NCBI RefSeq assembly: GCF_004565475.1
Contig: NZ_SRHX01000004.1
Location: 124,001 to 188,000 of the forward strand
DNA length: 64,000 bases
Reading direction: 5' to 3'
From: Lonepinella koalarum
GTDB lineage: Bacteria; Pseudomonadota; Gammaproteobacteria; Enterobacterales; Pasteurellaceae
The translations under genes were made by a program, and so were the position numbers. Position 1 is the first letter of the stretch; each line of letters opens with the position of its first letter. Of this stretch, positions 46,342-57,365 are shown in pieces. Below the pieces are notes generated by a model that was given only the letters and a program-made list of their open reading frames with translations, was not told the origin of the DNA and did no database searches.

Positions 46342-48480
46342 TTATTCTTGTTCAACAGCGACTTGCTCAGCTTGTTCAACATTTTCTTGCTTTCCAACAA
46401 GATCTTTCATGGTTAAACGAATTCGACCCTGACGATCAATTTCCACCACTTTCACTTGCACTTCCTGACCTAAAGATAGGTAATCTGTCACTTTCTCAAC
46501 ACGCTCTTCCGCAATTTGAGAAATATGCACTAAACCTTCTTTACCACCAAGAATTGACACAAATGCACCAAAGTCAGCAAGACGGGTAACTTTACCTTTG
46601 TAAATTTCACCGGCGACCACTTCAGCCGTAATATCTTCAATACGAGCCATCACGACTTTCACGGCATTGCCATCAACAGCGGCAATTTTCACCGTACCAT
46701 CATCATCAATATCAATAGATGTACCGGTTTCTTCGGTTAACGAACGAATCACCGCACCACCTTTACCAATCACGTCTTTAATTTTCTTCGGATCAATTTT
46801 CATGGTATAAATGCGTGGCGCAAAATCAGAGATTTCTTCACGTGGTGCAGCAATCGCTTGTTCCATCACACCTAAAATATGCATTCTAGCACTTTTGGCT
46901 TGATTTAAGGCAATTTGCATAATTTCAGCGGTAATGCCTTCAATTTTGATGTCCATTTGTAAGGCGGTTACCCCTTGACGCGTCCCCGCGACTTTGAAGT
47001 CCATATCACCCAAGTGATCTTCATCACCTAAAATATCAGACAGCACCACAAATTTGTCGTCTTCTTTGACTAACCCCATAGCAATCCCTGCTACCGCTGC
47101 TTTAATTGGCACCCCTGCATCCATTAACGCAAGGGAAGCACCACAAACGGAAGCCATCGAAGATGAACCGTTAGATTCGGTAATTTCAGACACCACACGC
47201 ACCACATAAGGGAATTCCGTAATACTTGGCATCACTGCAGCCACACCACGTTTTGCCAAACGACCATGACCAATTTCACGGCGTTTTGGTGAACCTACAC
47301 GCCCTGTTTCACCCACGGAATATGGAGGAAAATTGTAGTGGAATAAGAAGTTATCTTGACGCTCACCGGTTAATTCATCTAAGATTTGTGCATCACGCTC
47401 AGTACCTAATGTTGTCACTGCTAACGCTTGGGTTTCACCACGGGTGAAAATTGCAGAACCATGGGTACGTGGTAACACGCCAGTACAAATATCTAAGGCA
47501 CGCACGGTATCAACAGTACGACCATCAATGCGTGGTTCGCCTGCGATAATACGTCCACGCACGATTTGGCTTTCAAGTGCGGTGAAAATATCAATAATTT
47601 TACCTTCACTGATCTCTTCGCCCTCAACCGTTTCTGCGCTAATTTGAGCAATCACATCAGCTTTAATCGCATCGATTTGTTCATAACGTACTTGTTTTTC
47701 AGTAATGCGATAAGCATCACCTAAACGGTCTGCGGCTAAAGATTTTACTTTATTAATTAATGCAGTATTTGGCTCAGGCGCAACCCAATCCCAACGTGGT
47801 TTACCCGCTTCTTGAGCAAATTCTTTAATCGCTTCAACTACCACTTGTTGTTGTTGATGACCGAATACCACTGCGGCTAACATTTGTTCTTCACTTAATA
47901 TATCCGCTTCCGATTCCACCATTAATACGGCTTTCTCTGTCCCTGCGACCACTAAATCTAAACGGCTGTGTTTTTGTTCTGCCATGGTTGGATTCAACAC
48001 GAATTGATCATCAATAAAACCCACACGAGCAGCGCCAATCGGTCCATTGAAAGGGACGCCAGATAAGGATAATGCAGCTGATGCCCCAATTACTGCCACT
48101 AAATCAGGGCTGATTTGCGGATTAACTGAAACGACGGTGGCGATAATTTGAATTTCGTTTAAAAAACCTTCTGGGAATAATGGTCTAAGTGGACGGTCAA
48201 TTAAACGAGCAATTAAGGTTTCACCCTCAGATGGACGACCTTCACGTTTAAAGAATCCGCCCGGAATTTTACCGGCAGCATAAGTACGCTCTTGATAATC
48301 CACGGTTAATGGGAAGAAATCCTGCCCCTCTTTAACCTCTTTTTTTGCTACCACTGTGACGAACACGGTGGTATCGTCCATACTTGCCATCACTGCTGCC
48401 GTTGCTTGACGTGCAATAGCGCCAGTTTCAAGTGTTACGGTATGTTGACCGTATTTAAATTGTTTCACTACTGGATTCAC
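46342..48480 (-). CDS. pnp: polynucleotide phosphorylase
   Basis: A 712-residue 3'-5' phosphorolytic exoribonuclease, a trimer and degradosome component. Two RNase PH domains ([57 protein letters not shown]) are followed by a KH domain ([20 protein letters not shown]) and an S1 domain ([29 protein letters not shown]). The start codon is GTG at 48480, set by AAAGGAAAAC just upstream and by the family N-terminus. rpsO, its usual upstream neighbour, is absent here; rpoD lies upstream instead. Confidence 0.97.
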   Translation of the reverse strand: MNPVVKQFKYGQHTVTLETGAIARQATAAVMASMDDTTVFVTVVAKKEVKEGQDFFPLTVDYQERTYAAGKIPGGFFKREGRPSEGETLIARLIDRPLRPLFPEGFLNEIQIIATVVSVNPQISPDLVAVIGASAALSLSGVPFNGPIGAARVGFIDDQFVLNPTMAEQKHSRLDLVVAGTEKAVLMVESEADILSEEQMLAAVVFGHQQQQVVVEAIKEFAQEAGKPRWDWVAPEPNTALINKVKSLAADRLGDAYRITEKQVRYEQIDAIKADVIAQISAETVEGEEISEGKIIDIFTALESQIVRGRIIAGEPRIDGRTVDTVRALDICTGVLPRTHGSAIFTRGETQALAVTTLGTERDAQILDELTGERQDNFLFHYNFPPYSVGETGRVGSPKRREIGHGRLAKRGVAAVMPSITEFPYVVRVVSEITESNGSSSMASVCGASLALMDAGVPIKAAVAGIAMGLVKEDDKFVVLSDILGDEDHLGDMDFKVAGTRQGVTALQMDIKIEGITAEIMQIALNQAKSARMHILGVMEQAIAAPREEISDFAPRIYTMKIDPKKIKDVIGKGGAVIRSLTEETGTSIDIDDDGTVKIAAVDGNAVKVVMARIEDITAEVVAGEIYKGKVTRLADFGAFVSILGGKEGLVHISQIAEERVEKVTDYLSLGQEVQVKVVEIDRQGRIRLTMKDLVGKQENVEQAEQVAVEQE

Positions 48481-48695
48481 AATGTTTTCCTTTTTATTTT
48501 CTCATACAGGGATTGTCCCCAAACATTGCTTTCTTGTTCCAAATTTGCGACTAGCAAAAACATTCTTTGTCTATCCTATCAGCAAAATATTTTTGATAGC
48601 CGCACGCTAAAACGGATACAAAAAAGCGTTGGTCATTATACAACCTTTTAACGCCTAATAGTAATTTTATTTATATAAATCACAAAATAATAGAT

Positions 48696-48720
48696 AAAAA
48701 CCCCGCACTTACGTACGAGG
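48696..48720 (-). terminator. Rho-independent terminator of rpoD
   Basis: Minus-strand stem CCTCG/CGGGG (one G-T pair) with loop TACGTAAGTG, then TTTTT (48696-48700). It is the outer hairpin of repeat copy 2. Confidence 0.65.
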
Positions 48721-48822
48721 TTAGGCATAATATTGCTATTCCATAGCTCTAGATCAATTATTTCATCATATAAAGATGCCGAGCATCGTCACCATGCCTA
48801 GCCCTGTACGCTAGTGCAGGGC
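48701..48822. repeat. intergenic repeat element, copy 2
   Basis: A 122-bp element with the same plan as at 17841-17947. Outer hairpins: CCCCG/CGAGG with loop CACTTACGTA (48701-48720), and GCCCTG/CAGGGC with loop TACGCTAGTG (48801-48822). The central GAGCATCGTCACCATGC differs by one base from copy 1. It starts 8 bp after the rpoD stop. On the minus strand the last hairpin is followed by TTTTT and works as a terminator. Confidence 0.75.
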
Positions 48823-48830
48823 ATATACAC

Positions 48831-50699
48831 CTACTCATCTAAGAAACTTCGCAAGGTTTCCGAACGGCTTGGGTGACGTAGTTTACGCAATGCTTTGGCT
48901 TCAATTTGACGAATACGTTCACGGGTAACATCAAATTGTTTACCCACTTCTTCAAGGGTATGATCAGTGTTCATATCAATCCCAAAACGCATACGTAATA
49001 CTTTAGATTCTCTTGGGGTTAAACCTTCTAATACTTCATGGGTTGCGGCACGTAAACTTTGTGCTGTTGCACTGTCTAATGGTAACTCAAGGGTGCTATC
49101 TTCAATAAAATCACCTAAATGTGAATCGTCATCATCACCGATCGGGGTTTCCATAGAAATCGGCTCTTTAGCAATTTTCAACACTTTACGAATTTTATCT
49201 TCTGGCATCCCCATACGTTCTGCCAATTCTTCTGGTGTAGCTTCTCGTCCCATTTCTTGTAACATTTGACGTGAAATGCGGTTTAATTTATTAATGGTTT
49301 CAATCATATGTACAGGGATACGAATAGTACGAGCTTGATCGGCAATAGAACGTGTAATCGCCTGACGAATCCACCATGTAGCATAGGTCGAAAATTTATA
49401 ACCACGACGATATTCAAATTTATCCACCGCTTTCATTAAACCGATGTTACCTTCTTGAATTAAATCAAGGAATTGCAAACCACGATTGGTATATTTTTTG
49501 GCAATTGAGATCACTAAACGTAAGTTAGCTTCCACCATTTCTTTTTTAGCTCGGCGAGCTTTTAATTCCCCTTGCGCCACCCGATCACTAATTTCACGAA
49601 TTTGTGGAATAGTCAGTCTGGTTTCTTGCTCAATTTGTTGTAATCTAGCAATAGATTCGCGAATATTATCGGCATATTCGGCTAATTTCGGTACATAAGT
49701 TTTCTTACTCTCTAAGATTTTAACTAACCAAGCATCTGTATTTTCTTTGCCGACAAAGACTTTGACAAAATCATCTCTTGGCATTTTGGCATAATCCACC
49801 ACCCAACGTTGAATTTGGCGTTCTTCTTTACGCACACGTTTCATCATATCTCGAATTGACATGACCAATAAATCAAATTGACGGGGTACCAAACGGAATT
49901 GTACAAAAATATCGGATAATGCTTGAATCTCATTACGCACTTTTTTATGGGTACGTCCATGTTTTTCAATTAACCCTAAAACTTTAATATGCTGTGCTTT
50001 TAAGGTGGCAAATTTTTCTCTTGCCACTTCGGGATCAATAGCATTATCACTGTCATCAGAGCTAGATTCGGTTTCTTCTTCCTCATCTTCATCATCTAGA
50101 TCCACATCTGCAACCTCTGTCTCCGCGTCTTCATCTTCATCATCAACAAGCGCATCAATGTCATCAATACTTTCTTCTTCCAGCACATTTGGATCAACAA
50201 AACCGGTAATTAAATCCACTAAACGAACCGAACCTTCTTCGACTTTTTCATATTGTTCTAACAGATAGGTTAACGATTCCGGATATTCCGCTACCGCATT
50301 CTGTACTTCATTAATGCCATCTTCAATGCGTTTGGCAATATCAATTTCGCCTTCACGAGTAAGCAATTCTACGCTTCCCATTTCTCGCATATACATACGC
50401 ACAGGATCAGTGGTACGACCTAATTCCGCTTCCACGCTTGATAACACTTGGGTCGCTTCTTCCACCACATCATCATTAATATTATCAATATGTTCATTCA
50501 AAATAAGATCATCAGCATCTGGTGCGGTTTCTAGCACTTGGATCCCCATGTCATTGATCATTTGAATAATATCTTCAATCTGATCCGCATCAACGAGTTC
50601 TTCAGGAAGATGATCGTTGACCTCAGCAAAGGTTAAATAGCCCTGTTCTTTCCCTTGGGCGATTAACAATTTTAATTGTGATTGTGGATTTTGCTCCAT
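48831..50699 (-). CDS. rpoD: RNA polymerase sigma-70 factor RpoD
   Basis: A 622-residue primary sigma factor. Region 1.1 starts with [23 protein letters not shown]. Region 1.2 ([22 protein letters not shown]), the acidic non-conserved insert (about 190-240, [11 protein letters not shown]), region 2 ([13 protein letters not shown]), region 3 ([14 protein letters not shown]) and region 4 ([20 protein letters not shown]) are complete. The frame continues 19 codons upstream, but the start at 50699 gives the family N-terminus and has GGAG upstream. It ends the rpsU-dnaG-rpoD operon. Confidence 0.97.
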   Translation of the reverse strand: MEQNPQSQLKLLIAQGKEQGYLTFAEVNDHLPEELVDADQIEDIIQMINDMGIQVLETAPDADDLILNEHIDNINDDVVEEATQVLSSVEAELGRTTDPVRMYMREMGSVELLTREGEIDIAKRIEDGINEVQNAVAEYPESLTYLLEQYEKVEEGSVRLVDLITGFVDPNVLEEESIDDIDALVDDEDEDAETEVADVDLDDEDEEEETESSSDDSDNAIDPEVAREKFATLKAQHIKVLGLIEKHGRTHKKVRNEIQALSDIFVQFRLVPRQFDLLVMSIRDMMKRVRKEERQIQRWVVDYAKMPRDDFVKVFVGKENTDAWLVKILESKKTYVPKLAEYADNIRESIARLQQIEQETRLTIPQIREISDRVAQGELKARRAKKEMVEANLRLVISIAKKYTNRGLQFLDLIQEGNIGLMKAVDKFEYRRGYKFSTYATWWIRQAITRSIADQARTIRIPVHMIETINKLNRISRQMLQEMGREATPEELAERMGMPEDKIRKVLKIAKEPISMETPIGDDDDSHLGDFIEDSTLELPLDSATAQSLRAATHEVLEGLTPRESKVLRMRFGIDMNTDHTLEEVGKQFDVTRERIRQIEAKALRKLRHPSRSETLRSFLDE

Positions 50700-50779
50700 A
50701 AATGGCTCCGCCTTTACTTTTGATTGGTTAAGATAAAATGGATTAAATTTTATCACTGTTATGACTATTTCACTATTAT

Positions 50780-52534
50780 TTATTTCGCACGTACCGTTAA
50801 TAAATGTGCAAGTTCTTGTTTTTCAGCTCCATCTAAACCGTCAGTACGATCTTGGGCGATGAGTTGTTCAATTCTACGCTCAACAATTTGTACTAATAAA
50901 AAATTGTAGGTTTCAATATAGGTCGTACTGATATGTTCTTCTTCTATTAAATGATCCCAAGTCGCTAAAATTTCAAGGGGCTTGTAGTCTTCCGTATCAC
51001 GAAAATATTCAAGAATTTGCCCTAAGGTAATTCCCACATTGTTACGACAAAGTGCGGTTAATTTATCAAATAATGCTAACCCCGGTTCATTTAAACTGGC
51101 TAAGGATGATGCATCATAATCAAATTCAAGGGCGAGTTTTGGATTTTGCAACAATAAGGCAATCAACAATCGCATTGGTGTGCGCTTAACTTCTGGCATT
51201 TTTTTCACCGCACTTTCATGACGTCGTGATGAATTCGGTAATAACAACTCAATTTGATTAGGATCAATAATACCTAATTTACTTGCCAACATATTACGTA
51301 AATAAATGCGTAACATATTCCCCGGAATACGTCCAATTAACGGTACCGCCAAGGCAGCTAACTTGCTTTTCCCTTCCTTAGTTTCTAATTTTACGTCTTT
51401 CAATAAATGATCAAATAAAAAATCACTCAAGGATTGAGCCTGTTGTAAATAGTCTTCAAATTGTAGTTTACCATATTGACGAATGTAGCTATCAGGATCT
51501 TCTCCATCAGGTAAAAATACAAATTTCAACTGACGTCCATCTTCTAAATAAGGTAAGGCATTTTCTAAGGCTCGCCATGCGGCAGAACGTCCAGCACGAT
51601 CGCCATCATAACAACAAACAACCTGCTCTGTAGTGCGAAAAAGTTGGTTAATTTGTTCTGGTGTAGTTGCCGTTCCCAGTGAGGCTACCGCATAGTCCAC
51701 CCCAAATTGAGCCAATGCCACCACATCCATATAACCTTCCACCACCAATAACTTTTCTGGACTATCATTTACTTGCAGGGCTTCAAATAACCCATACAGT
51801 TCATTGCCTTTATGGTAAGTTACAGTATCAGGCGAATTAAGATATTTTGGCATGTCGTCACCCATCACTCGCCCCCCAAAAGCAATCACTCGCCCACGCC
51901 GATCACGAATCGGAAACATCACGCGATGACGAAACGTATCGTACATCGTACCACGTTCGCTTCGTTTTACCATACCTAAAGAAAATAACCGTTCTTGTTC
52001 TTCCTTATTTTTGCCAAATTGACGAACCACTAAATCATAACTGTCTGGCACAAAACCAATGGAAAAACGTTGAATAATTTCATCTGACAAACCACGTTGT
52101 TGCAAATAATCTTGCGCCGGCTGAGATTGCAGCAATTGTTGCTGATAAAGGGTGGTAATATCTTGCATCAATTCATACAGATTTTTCTTAGTTTGGTAAT
52201 TGACATAGGGCTTATCCGATTGACGACTTTCTTCTCTTGGCACATCTAACCCAAGCATACCTGCCAATTCTTCTATCGCTTCGACAAACTCAAGTTTATC
52301 ATATTCCATTAAAAAACTAAGAACATTACCGTGCGCACCACAGCCGAAACAATGATAGAATTGCTTGGTTTTACTCACCGTAAAAGACGGTGTTTTTTCG
52401 TGATGAAATGGACAACAAGCCTGATAATTGTTGGTTCCTGCTTTTTTTAATTTCACTCTTGAATTTACCACATCAACAATATCCGCTTTCGCAATAATAT
52501 CATTAATAAACGAACGTGGAACTAAACCCGCCAT
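50780..52534 (-). CDS. dnaG: DNA primase
   Basis: A 584-residue primase that lays down RNA primers for replication. The CHC2 zinc ribbon ([15 protein letters not shown], then [12 protein letters not shown]), the TOPRIM domain ([28 protein letters not shown]) and the C-terminal helicase-binding domain are visible. Middle gene of the macromolecular-synthesis operon. Uptake signals occur in its 3' part. Confidence 0.97.
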   Translation of the reverse strand: MAGLVPRSFINDIIAKADIVDVVNSRVKLKKAGTNNYQACCPFHHEKTPSFTVSKTKQFYHCFGCGAHGNVLSFLMEYDKLEFVEAIEELAGMLGLDVPREESRQSDKPYVNYQTKKNLYELMQDITTLYQQQLLQSQPAQDYLQQRGLSDEIIQRFSIGFVPDSYDLVVRQFGKNKEEQERLFSLGMVKRSERGTMYDTFRHRVMFPIRDRRGRVIAFGGRVMGDDMPKYLNSPDTVTYHKGNELYGLFEALQVNDSPEKLLVVEGYMDVVALAQFGVDYAVASLGTATTPEQINQLFRTTEQVVCCYDGDRAGRSAAWRALENALPYLEDGRQLKFVFLPDGEDPDSYIRQYGKLQFEDYLQQAQSLSDFLFDHLLKDVKLETKEGKSKLAALAVPLIGRIPGNMLRIYLRNMLASKLGIIDPNQIELLLPNSSRRHESAVKKMPEVKRTPMRLLIALLLQNPKLALEFDYDASSLASLNEPGLALFDKLTALCRNNVGITLGQILEYFRDTEDYKPLEILATWDHLIEEEHISTTYIETYNFLLVQIVERRIEQLIAQDRTDGLDGAEKQELAHLLTVRAK

Positions 52535-52566
52535 AGTGAATCCTTATAAAGGAGAAAGTCAACAAT

Positions 52567-52607
52567 TAAAGGAACAAAACCGTGATTCCTGCAGGTTTCA
52601 CGGTTTG
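52567..52607 (-). terminator. attenuator between rpsU and dnaG
   Basis: AAACCGTGA (52578-52586) pairs with TCACGGTTT (52599-52607). On the minus strand TTGTTCCTTTAA follows the stem. E. coli has a terminator at the same place in this operon, keeping DnaG lower than S21. Confidence 0.75.
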
Positions 52608-52637
52608 TTTAACTCGAATGTTAATTAGAACGTCTAA

Positions 52638-52853
52638 TTAATATAAACGTGTGTTACGAGCATTCTCACGAGCAACACGTTTCGCGTGACGTTTTGCACG
52701 AGAGATATTTTCACGTTTACGAATTGTTGTTGGTTTTTCGTAGAATTCACGTGCACGTACTTCTGCTAAGATTCCCGCTTTTTCGCAAGAGCGTTTGAAA
52801 CGACGTAATGCAACGTCAAATGATTCGTTTTCACGAACTTTAATTACTGGCAT
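52638..52853 (-). CDS. rpsU: 30S ribosomal protein S21
   Basis: A 71-residue basic protein of the small subunit, matching E. coli S21 ([27 protein letters not shown]..). First gene of the rpsU-dnaG-rpoD operon. GGTGATGG precedes the ATG. It is divergent from tsaD across 204 bp. Confidence 0.98.
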   Translation of the reverse strand: MPVIKVRENESFDVALRRFKRSCEKAGILAEVRAREFYEKPTTIRKRENISRAKRHAKRVARENARNTRLY

Positions 52854-53057
52854 AAGCCATCACCTCTATTAAAATTGGATAAATAAGTTTAGTTAATTTT
52901 GCAAAATTACTGAGTAACTTACTCAATAAAGGTCGCAATTTTAATCTAATTTGCCCCTAAAAGTAAAGCTTGAATTTGATCTTTTCTGTGCAAATTTACC
53001 AAAGTGCGGTAAAATCTCCCTTAATTTTTAGAAGAATAACAAGATAAAGAGCATTTA

Positions 53058-54092
53058 ATGAAAATTTTAGGCATTGAAACTTCCTGTGATGAAACGGGTG
53101 TGGCCATTTATGATGAACAACAAGGCTTAATCGCCAATCAACTTTATAGCCAAATTGCCCTACATGCGGATTACGGTGGTGTGGTACCCGAACTGGCATC
53201 TCGTGACCATATTCGCAAAACCTTACCCTTAATTCAGCAAGCTTTGCAACAAGCCAATTTAACCGCGCAAGATATTGACGGCATTGCTTATACTGCTGGA
53301 CCGGGTTTAGTGGGTGCCTTATTAGTCGGAACCACTATTGCTCGTTCGCTTGCTTATGCTTGGAATATTCCTGCTATCGGTGTGCATCACATGGAGGGAC
53401 ATTTACTCGCCCCCATGTTAGAACTGCCCGAAAATCGACCGCAGTTTCCTTTTGTAGCATTACTGGTTTCTGGTGGTCACACCCAACTCGTCCAAGTAGA
53501 GGGTGTCGGTCGCTATCAATTATTAGGTGAAAGTATTGATGATGCAGCTGGCGAAGCCTTTGATAAAACAGCAAAATTACTCGGCTTAGATTATCCGGGT
53601 GGTGCAGCACTTTCTCGTTTAGCGGGAAAAAGCACGGCAGGACGCTTTTTGTTCCCAAAACCCATGACCGATCGCCCGGGCTTGGATTTCAGTTTTTCTG
53701 GCTTAAAAACCGCTGCTGCCAATACGATTAATCAATTAATCAAACAACAAGGTGAATTGAGCGAACAAGACAAAGCTGATATTGCTCATGCTTTTCAAAT
53801 TTCAGTGGTAGATACTTTAGCGATTAAATGCAAACGCGCCTTAACACAAACAGGCTACAATCGCTTAGTGATCGCGGGTGGTGTCAGTGCTAACCAGCAA
53901 TTACGCCAAGGTTTACAGCAATTAATGCAACAACTCAAAGGGCAAGTATTCTACCCTGCTCCGCAATTTTGTACCGACAACGGCGCGATGATCGCTTACG
54001 TGGGCTTTTTACGCTTAAAAAATGGCGAACAATCGGATTTAGCGATTGAGGTAAAACCACGCTGGTCAATGACGGAATTGGCTTCTATTTAA
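53058..54092 (+). CDS. tsaD: tRNA N6-threonylcarbamoyladenosine transferase TsaD
   Basis: A 344-residue ASKHA-fold enzyme that transfers the threonylcarbamoyl group to A37 of ANN-decoding tRNAs, with TsaB and Tsa[13 protein letters not shown] at the N-terminus, the metal ligands in [21 protein letters not shown] and the [22 protein letters not shown] end are intact. An uptake signal lies just upstream. Divergent from rpsU as in enteric bacteria. Confidence 0.97.
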   Translation: MKILGIETSCDETGVAIYDEQQGLIANQLYSQIALHADYGGVVPELASRDHIRKTLPLIQQALQQANLTAQDIDGIAYTAGPGLVGALLVGTTIARSLAYAWNIPAIGVHHMEGHLLAPMLELPENRPQFPFVALLVSGGHTQLVQVEGVGRYQLLGESIDDAAGEAFDKTAKLLGLDYPGGAALSRLAGKSTAGRFLFPKPMTDRPGLDFSFSGLKTAAANTINQLIKQQGELSEQDKADIAHAFQISVVDTLAIKCKRALTQTGYNRLVIAGGVSANQQLRQGLQQLMQQLKGQVFYPAPQFCTDNGAMIAYVGFLRLKNGEQSDLAIEVKPRWSMTELASI

Positions 54093-54133
54093 AAACTTAA
54101 CAAAAAAATACTGCAGTTAAAGGGTTAAGAACC

Positions 54134-54709
54134 ATGGCTAAACTTTATTTTTACTATTCCACCATGAACGCAGGGAAATCCACTACCCTGTTACAATCCG
54201 CCTACAACTATGTGGAACGTCAAATGAATGTGCTGCTTTACACGGCAGCGATTGACGATCGTTTTGGGGTAGGGCGAATCACCTCCCGTATTGGTATCAG
54301 TCAACCAGCTAAATTATTTAATAAAAACAGTAATCTATGGGAAGAAATCAAACAACATTTAGAACATGAGAAATTACACTGTATTTTAGTTGATGAAGCC
54401 CAATTTCTCAGCCAAGCACAGGTTCGTCAATTAAGTGATGTGGTGGATAAATTGAATATTCCTGTGTTATGTTACGGCTTACGCACGGATTTTCAGGCGA
54501 ATTTATTTGAAGGCAGTCAACATTTACTCGCTTGGGCGGATCAATTAGAAGAACTGAAAACCATTTGCTATTGCGGTCGCAAAGCAAATTTTGTGTTGCG
54601 TTTAAATGAACAAGGTGAAGTGGTAAAAGACGGAAAACAAATTGAAATTGGCGGAAATGATAAATATCTCTCCGTTTGTCGGCAGCATTATAAGGAAATG
54701 ATTGAGTAA
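54134..54709 (+). CDS. tdk: thymidine kinase
   Basis: A 191-residue type II thymidine kinase for the salvage pathway. P-loop [12 protein letters not shown], Walker B-like VDEAQFLS, the lasso/zinc domain with Cys in [13 protein letters not shown] and SVCRQHY. AGGGTTAAGAACC precedes the start, 41 bp after tsaD. It is closed by an inverted uptake-signal pair. Confidence 0.96.
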   Translation: MAKLYFYYSTMNAGKSTTLLQSAYNYVERQMNVLLYTAAIDDRFGVGRITSRIGISQPAKLFNKNSNLWEEIKQHLEHEKLHCILVDEAQFLSQAQVRQLSDVVDKLNIPVLCYGLRTDFQANLFEGSQHLLAWADQLEELKTICYCGRKANFVLRLNEQGEVVKDGKQIEIGGNDKYLSVCRQHYKEMIE

Positions 54710-54712
54710 GCA

Positions 54713-54776
54713 AAAAGTGCGGTGAAAATTCCAAAACAATTTCAACAGAAATTATCAATAAAAACACCGCACTTTT
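54713..54776. terminator. long-loop inverted uptake-signal pair after tdk
   Basis: AAAAGTGCGGTG (54713-54724) and CACCGCACTTTT (54765-54776) are a perfect 12-bp inverted repeat with a 40-nt loop, followed by A/T sequence. Located between convergent tdk and yjjB. Confidence 0.6.
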
Positions 54777-54785
54777 AGCATAAAC

Positions 54786-55250
54786 TTAAATTACTGGTGT
54801 GTTTCGATAAAACATTAATCTTGGTAACGCCAAACCAAACACTAAGGCGCCCAGCAAGAATCCCGTTTTAATAAAATCGTTAATCATATGCTCATAAAGT
54901 TCTGGTGAATAACCCTGATAATTGATTTGCACAACCGCAATCATCGCTTTATAGGCATAAATGCCCGGAATCATAGGAATAATCGCTGCCACAGTAAATA
55001 CTTTAGGGTGAGCTAAATAACGTTGCGAAATATGCACGCCGGCAAAACCAATTAATGCAGATGCCAACAATGTGGCAAGTACTAAAGACACATCAAAATG
55101 CAATAACAAGGTACGGAAGCTATGCCCCATTGCGCCTAAAATTGCACAATAAATCAGTGCTTTAGGTGGCACATTAAAAATCAAGGCAAAACCTACAGCG
55201 GGAATGGCTGCAAAAAACATATCATCTAGTAATAACCAAATTAAATCCAT
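54786..55250 (-). CDS. yjjB: threonine/serine exporter-family protein YjjB
   Basis: A 154-residue membrane protein with about four to five helices, corresponding to the C-terminal half of ThrE-type exporters. Family segments AAIPAVGFALIFNVP, LGAMGHSFRTLL and YLAHPKVFTVAAIIPMIPGIYAY match E. coli YjjB. In E. coli the YjjP-YjjB pair has been linked to succinate export. The start at 55250 has a perfect GGAGGT ribosome site lying inside the end of yjjP. It acts with YjjP. Confidence 0.9.
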   Translation of the reverse strand: MDLIWLLLDDMFFAAIPAVGFALIFNVPPKALIYCAILGAMGHSFRTLLLHFDVSLVLATLLASALIGFAGVHISQRYLAHPKVFTVAAIIPMIPGIYAYKAMIAVVQINYQGYSPELYEHMINDFIKTGFLLGALVFGLALPRLMFYRNTPVI

Positions 55251-55251
55251 C

Positions 55252-56049
55252 TTAACCTCCCCAATGTGGAATATGTAATACATTTAAAGCAAGAACAATT
55301 CCCATGCAAGCACCAAAGGTTAGCACCGTCGCTAAAGTCCATCTCGCCCATCCCATACCAATATGCCCTTTTAAAATATCTGCGATGGAATTGACTAATG
55401 GGAAACCGGGGACGAGCAATAACACACTGGACGCGAGTGCAATTTGTGGGTTGTTACCCAAATTCAGTTTTAACGCCCAACCCGAAATTAAGGTGGCAAC
55501 AAAAGCCGTCACCCCAAACACAATTAATGGGTTAAAATGTCGTTTAGCTAATTCTTGTCGCACAAACATTGCCACCGCAGCCGCCACAAATGTAATACCA
55601 AAAATAATATGATTACCGCCGGAAAGGTGAGAAAAACAGGCACAAGACAAGCCAATCATAAATACGACCAACCAACGATTGTATTTCAACGGTTTGATTT
55701 GTTCTAATTTTTTTCGTACTAAATGAATATCATAAATATGATGTTCAGCTGAAATAACAATACGTTGTACTGCTGTGACCACTTGCATATTAATGCCTTT
55801 ATCGCTATTTTGTCTGGTAGTAGTAATGCAGTGATCATTTTGTACTGTGGTTAAAATAATCGCATTTGGGGTCAACGCACATTCCACAGTAGCGGCTCCC
55901 AGTGCTTTACCTAAACGCACTGCACTTTGAGCAACTACCGTACTTTCTGCCCCGTGCTGCAATAATAATTGCGCAACCAGAACACAAAGCCTAGTAATTT
56001 CACGTTGTTGATCTTCTTGTTGTTTATCTTGTTGTTTATCTTCTTCCAT
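55252..56049 (-). CDS. yjjP: threonine/serine exporter-family protein YjjP
   Basis: A 265-residue protein, the N-terminal part of the two-gene ThrE-like exporter. A cytoplasmic domain (ITRLCVLVAQLLLQHGAESTVV, NDHCITTTRQNSDKGINMQVV) precedes five helices (VVFMIGLSCACFSHL, LLLVPGFPLVNSIADILKGH). The N-terminus begins with a short charged repeat, DKQQDKQQ, encoded by two 12-bp tandem units, which E. coli YjjP lacks. The stop lies 1 bp before the yjjB start. Confidence 0.9.
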   Translation of the reverse strand: MEEDKQQDKQQEDQQREITRLCVLVAQLLLQHGAESTVVAQSAVRLGKALGAATVECALTPNAIILTTVQNDHCITTTRQNSDKGINMQVVTAVQRIVISAEHHIYDIHLVRKKLEQIKPLKYNRWLVVFMIGLSCACFSHLSGGNHIIFGITFVAAAVAMFVRQELAKRHFNPLIVFGVTAFVATLISGWALKLNLGNNPQIALASSVLLLVPGFPLVNSIADILKGHIGMGWARWTLATVLTFGACMGIVLALNVLHIPHWGG

Positions 56050-56204
56050 ACCTTGATCCTAACTCATATTTTTAGCGACATATTATAAGCTTTTTTACAA
56101 CATTTTGATTTGTCTTAAATCAACAAAAGTGCGGTTAGAAATTTAATGATTTTTTTAAATTTTAAGGTAAACTTAAGCACATTTTTAATCTTGAGAATCT
56201 TATT

Positions 56205-57311
56205 ATGACACAAAAAACGATTGTCGTTAAATTCGGCACGAGTACCCTAACACAGGGTTCGCCAACATTAAATCGTCCACACATGATCGAAATTGTACGC
56301 CAATTCGCCCAACTACATCAAGCAGGTTATCGCATTGTGATTGTTACCTCTGGTGCCATTGCGGCTGGGCGTGATTATTTAAACCATCCCGCATTACCCC
56401 CGACAATCGCTTCCAAGCAATTATTGGCAGCTGTCGGACAAAGCCAGTTAATTCAAACGTGGCAACAGCTGTTTGCTATCTATGATATTCATATTGGACA
56501 AATTTTACTCAGCCGAGCGGATATTGAAGACCGTGAGCGTTTTCTCAATGCTCGCGATACCCTGCATGCTCTGTTAGATAATCATATTATTCCGGTCATT
56601 AATGAAAATGATGCGGTCGCTACCGCTGAAATAAAAGTGGGCGATAATGATAATTTATCGGCATTGGTTGCTATTTTGGTGCAAGCTGATCAACTTTATT
56701 TATTGACTGATCAACAAGGTCTATTTGATAGCGATCCGCGTAAAAACCCTGATGCACAACTCATTCCAGTGGTAGCACAAATTAATGATCATATTCGCGT
56801 TATTGCGGGAGGTAGTGGTACCCATTTAGGCACTGGTGGTATGTCAACTAAAATTACCGCCGCAGATGTAGCAACGCGTTCAGGCATTGAAACCATTATC
56901 GTATCCGGTAATCGTGAAAATGTGATTGTGGATTTAGCTTACGGTCAAGCTATCGGTACCAAATTCACCGTACCCGCCGAACATCTTGAAAGCCGTAAAC
57001 GATGGCTATTTGCCGCTCCGTCTGCGGGTACCATTATTATTGATGATGGCGCAGAAAGTGCGGTGTTAATTCAACAAAAATCTTTATTACCCGCTGGTAT
57101 TGTCGCCGTGGTAGGACGTTTTTCCCGTGGTGAAGTGGTCAAAATCCGCACGCAAAGCGGTAAAGATATTGCCCTTGGCATGCCACGTTATAACAGTGAT
57201 GCATTGCAGCTTATTCAAGGTAAAAAATCACAACAAATTGAACAAATTCTTGGCTATGAATATGGCGCGGTAGCGGTGCACCGTGATGATATGGTGGTGT
57301 TGAAAAAATAA
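56205..57311 (+). CDS. proB: glutamate 5-kinase
   Basis: A 368-residue enzyme catalysing the first step of proline synthesis. Amino-acid kinase domain with [44 protein letters not shown] and [13 protein letters not shown], followed by a C-terminal PUA domain (about 280-360). Length equals E. coli ProB (367). proA is not adjacent, unlike the E. coli proBA operon. Confidence 0.97.
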   Translation: MTQKTIVVKFGTSTLTQGSPTLNRPHMIEIVRQFAQLHQAGYRIVIVTSGAIAAGRDYLNHPALPPTIASKQLLAAVGQSQLIQTWQQLFAIYDIHIGQILLSRADIEDRERFLNARDTLHALLDNHIIPVINENDAVATAEIKVGDNDNLSALVAILVQADQLYLLTDQQGLFDSDPRKNPDAQLIPVVAQINDHIRVIAGGSGTHLGTGGMSTKITAADVATRSGIETIIVSGNRENVIVDLAYGQAIGTKFTVPAEHLESRKRWLFAAPSAGTIIIDDGAESAVLIQQKSLLPAGIVAVVGRFSRGEVVKIRTQSGKDIALGMPRYNSDALQLIQGKKSQQIEQILGYEYGAVAVHRDDMVVLKK

Positions 57312-57330
57312 TAATATTAAAAAATCAGCT

Positions 57331-57350
57331 AGGTGTGTTTGTACACACCT
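57331..57350. terminator. hairpin between convergent proB and the phosphoesterase
   Basis: AGGTGTGT (57331-57338) pairs with ACACACCT (57343-57350). On the minus strand AGCTGATTTTTT follows. Confidence 0.6.
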
Positions 57351-57365
57351 ACTGTTGCTGTTGAA

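Larger units (their letters stand above)
48481..48830. other. 350-bp gap between pnp and rpoD (both minus strand)
   Basis: On the pnp side it holds a leader of about 150 bases and a possible promoter with -10 TATAAT (minus strand, 48635-48640; no good -35). On the rpoD side lies repeat copy 2. No gene seen. Confidence 0.6.

Noticed and set aside
50700-50756. Longer N-terminus of RpoD
   Set aside because: The family begins at [12 protein letters not shown], and GGAG precedes the start at 50699.
56008-56043. 12-bp tandem repeat at the start of yjjP as a phase-variable tract
   Set aside because: Only two units are present and the unit is a multiple of three, so slippage would not shift the frame; it only encodes a DKQQ repeat.
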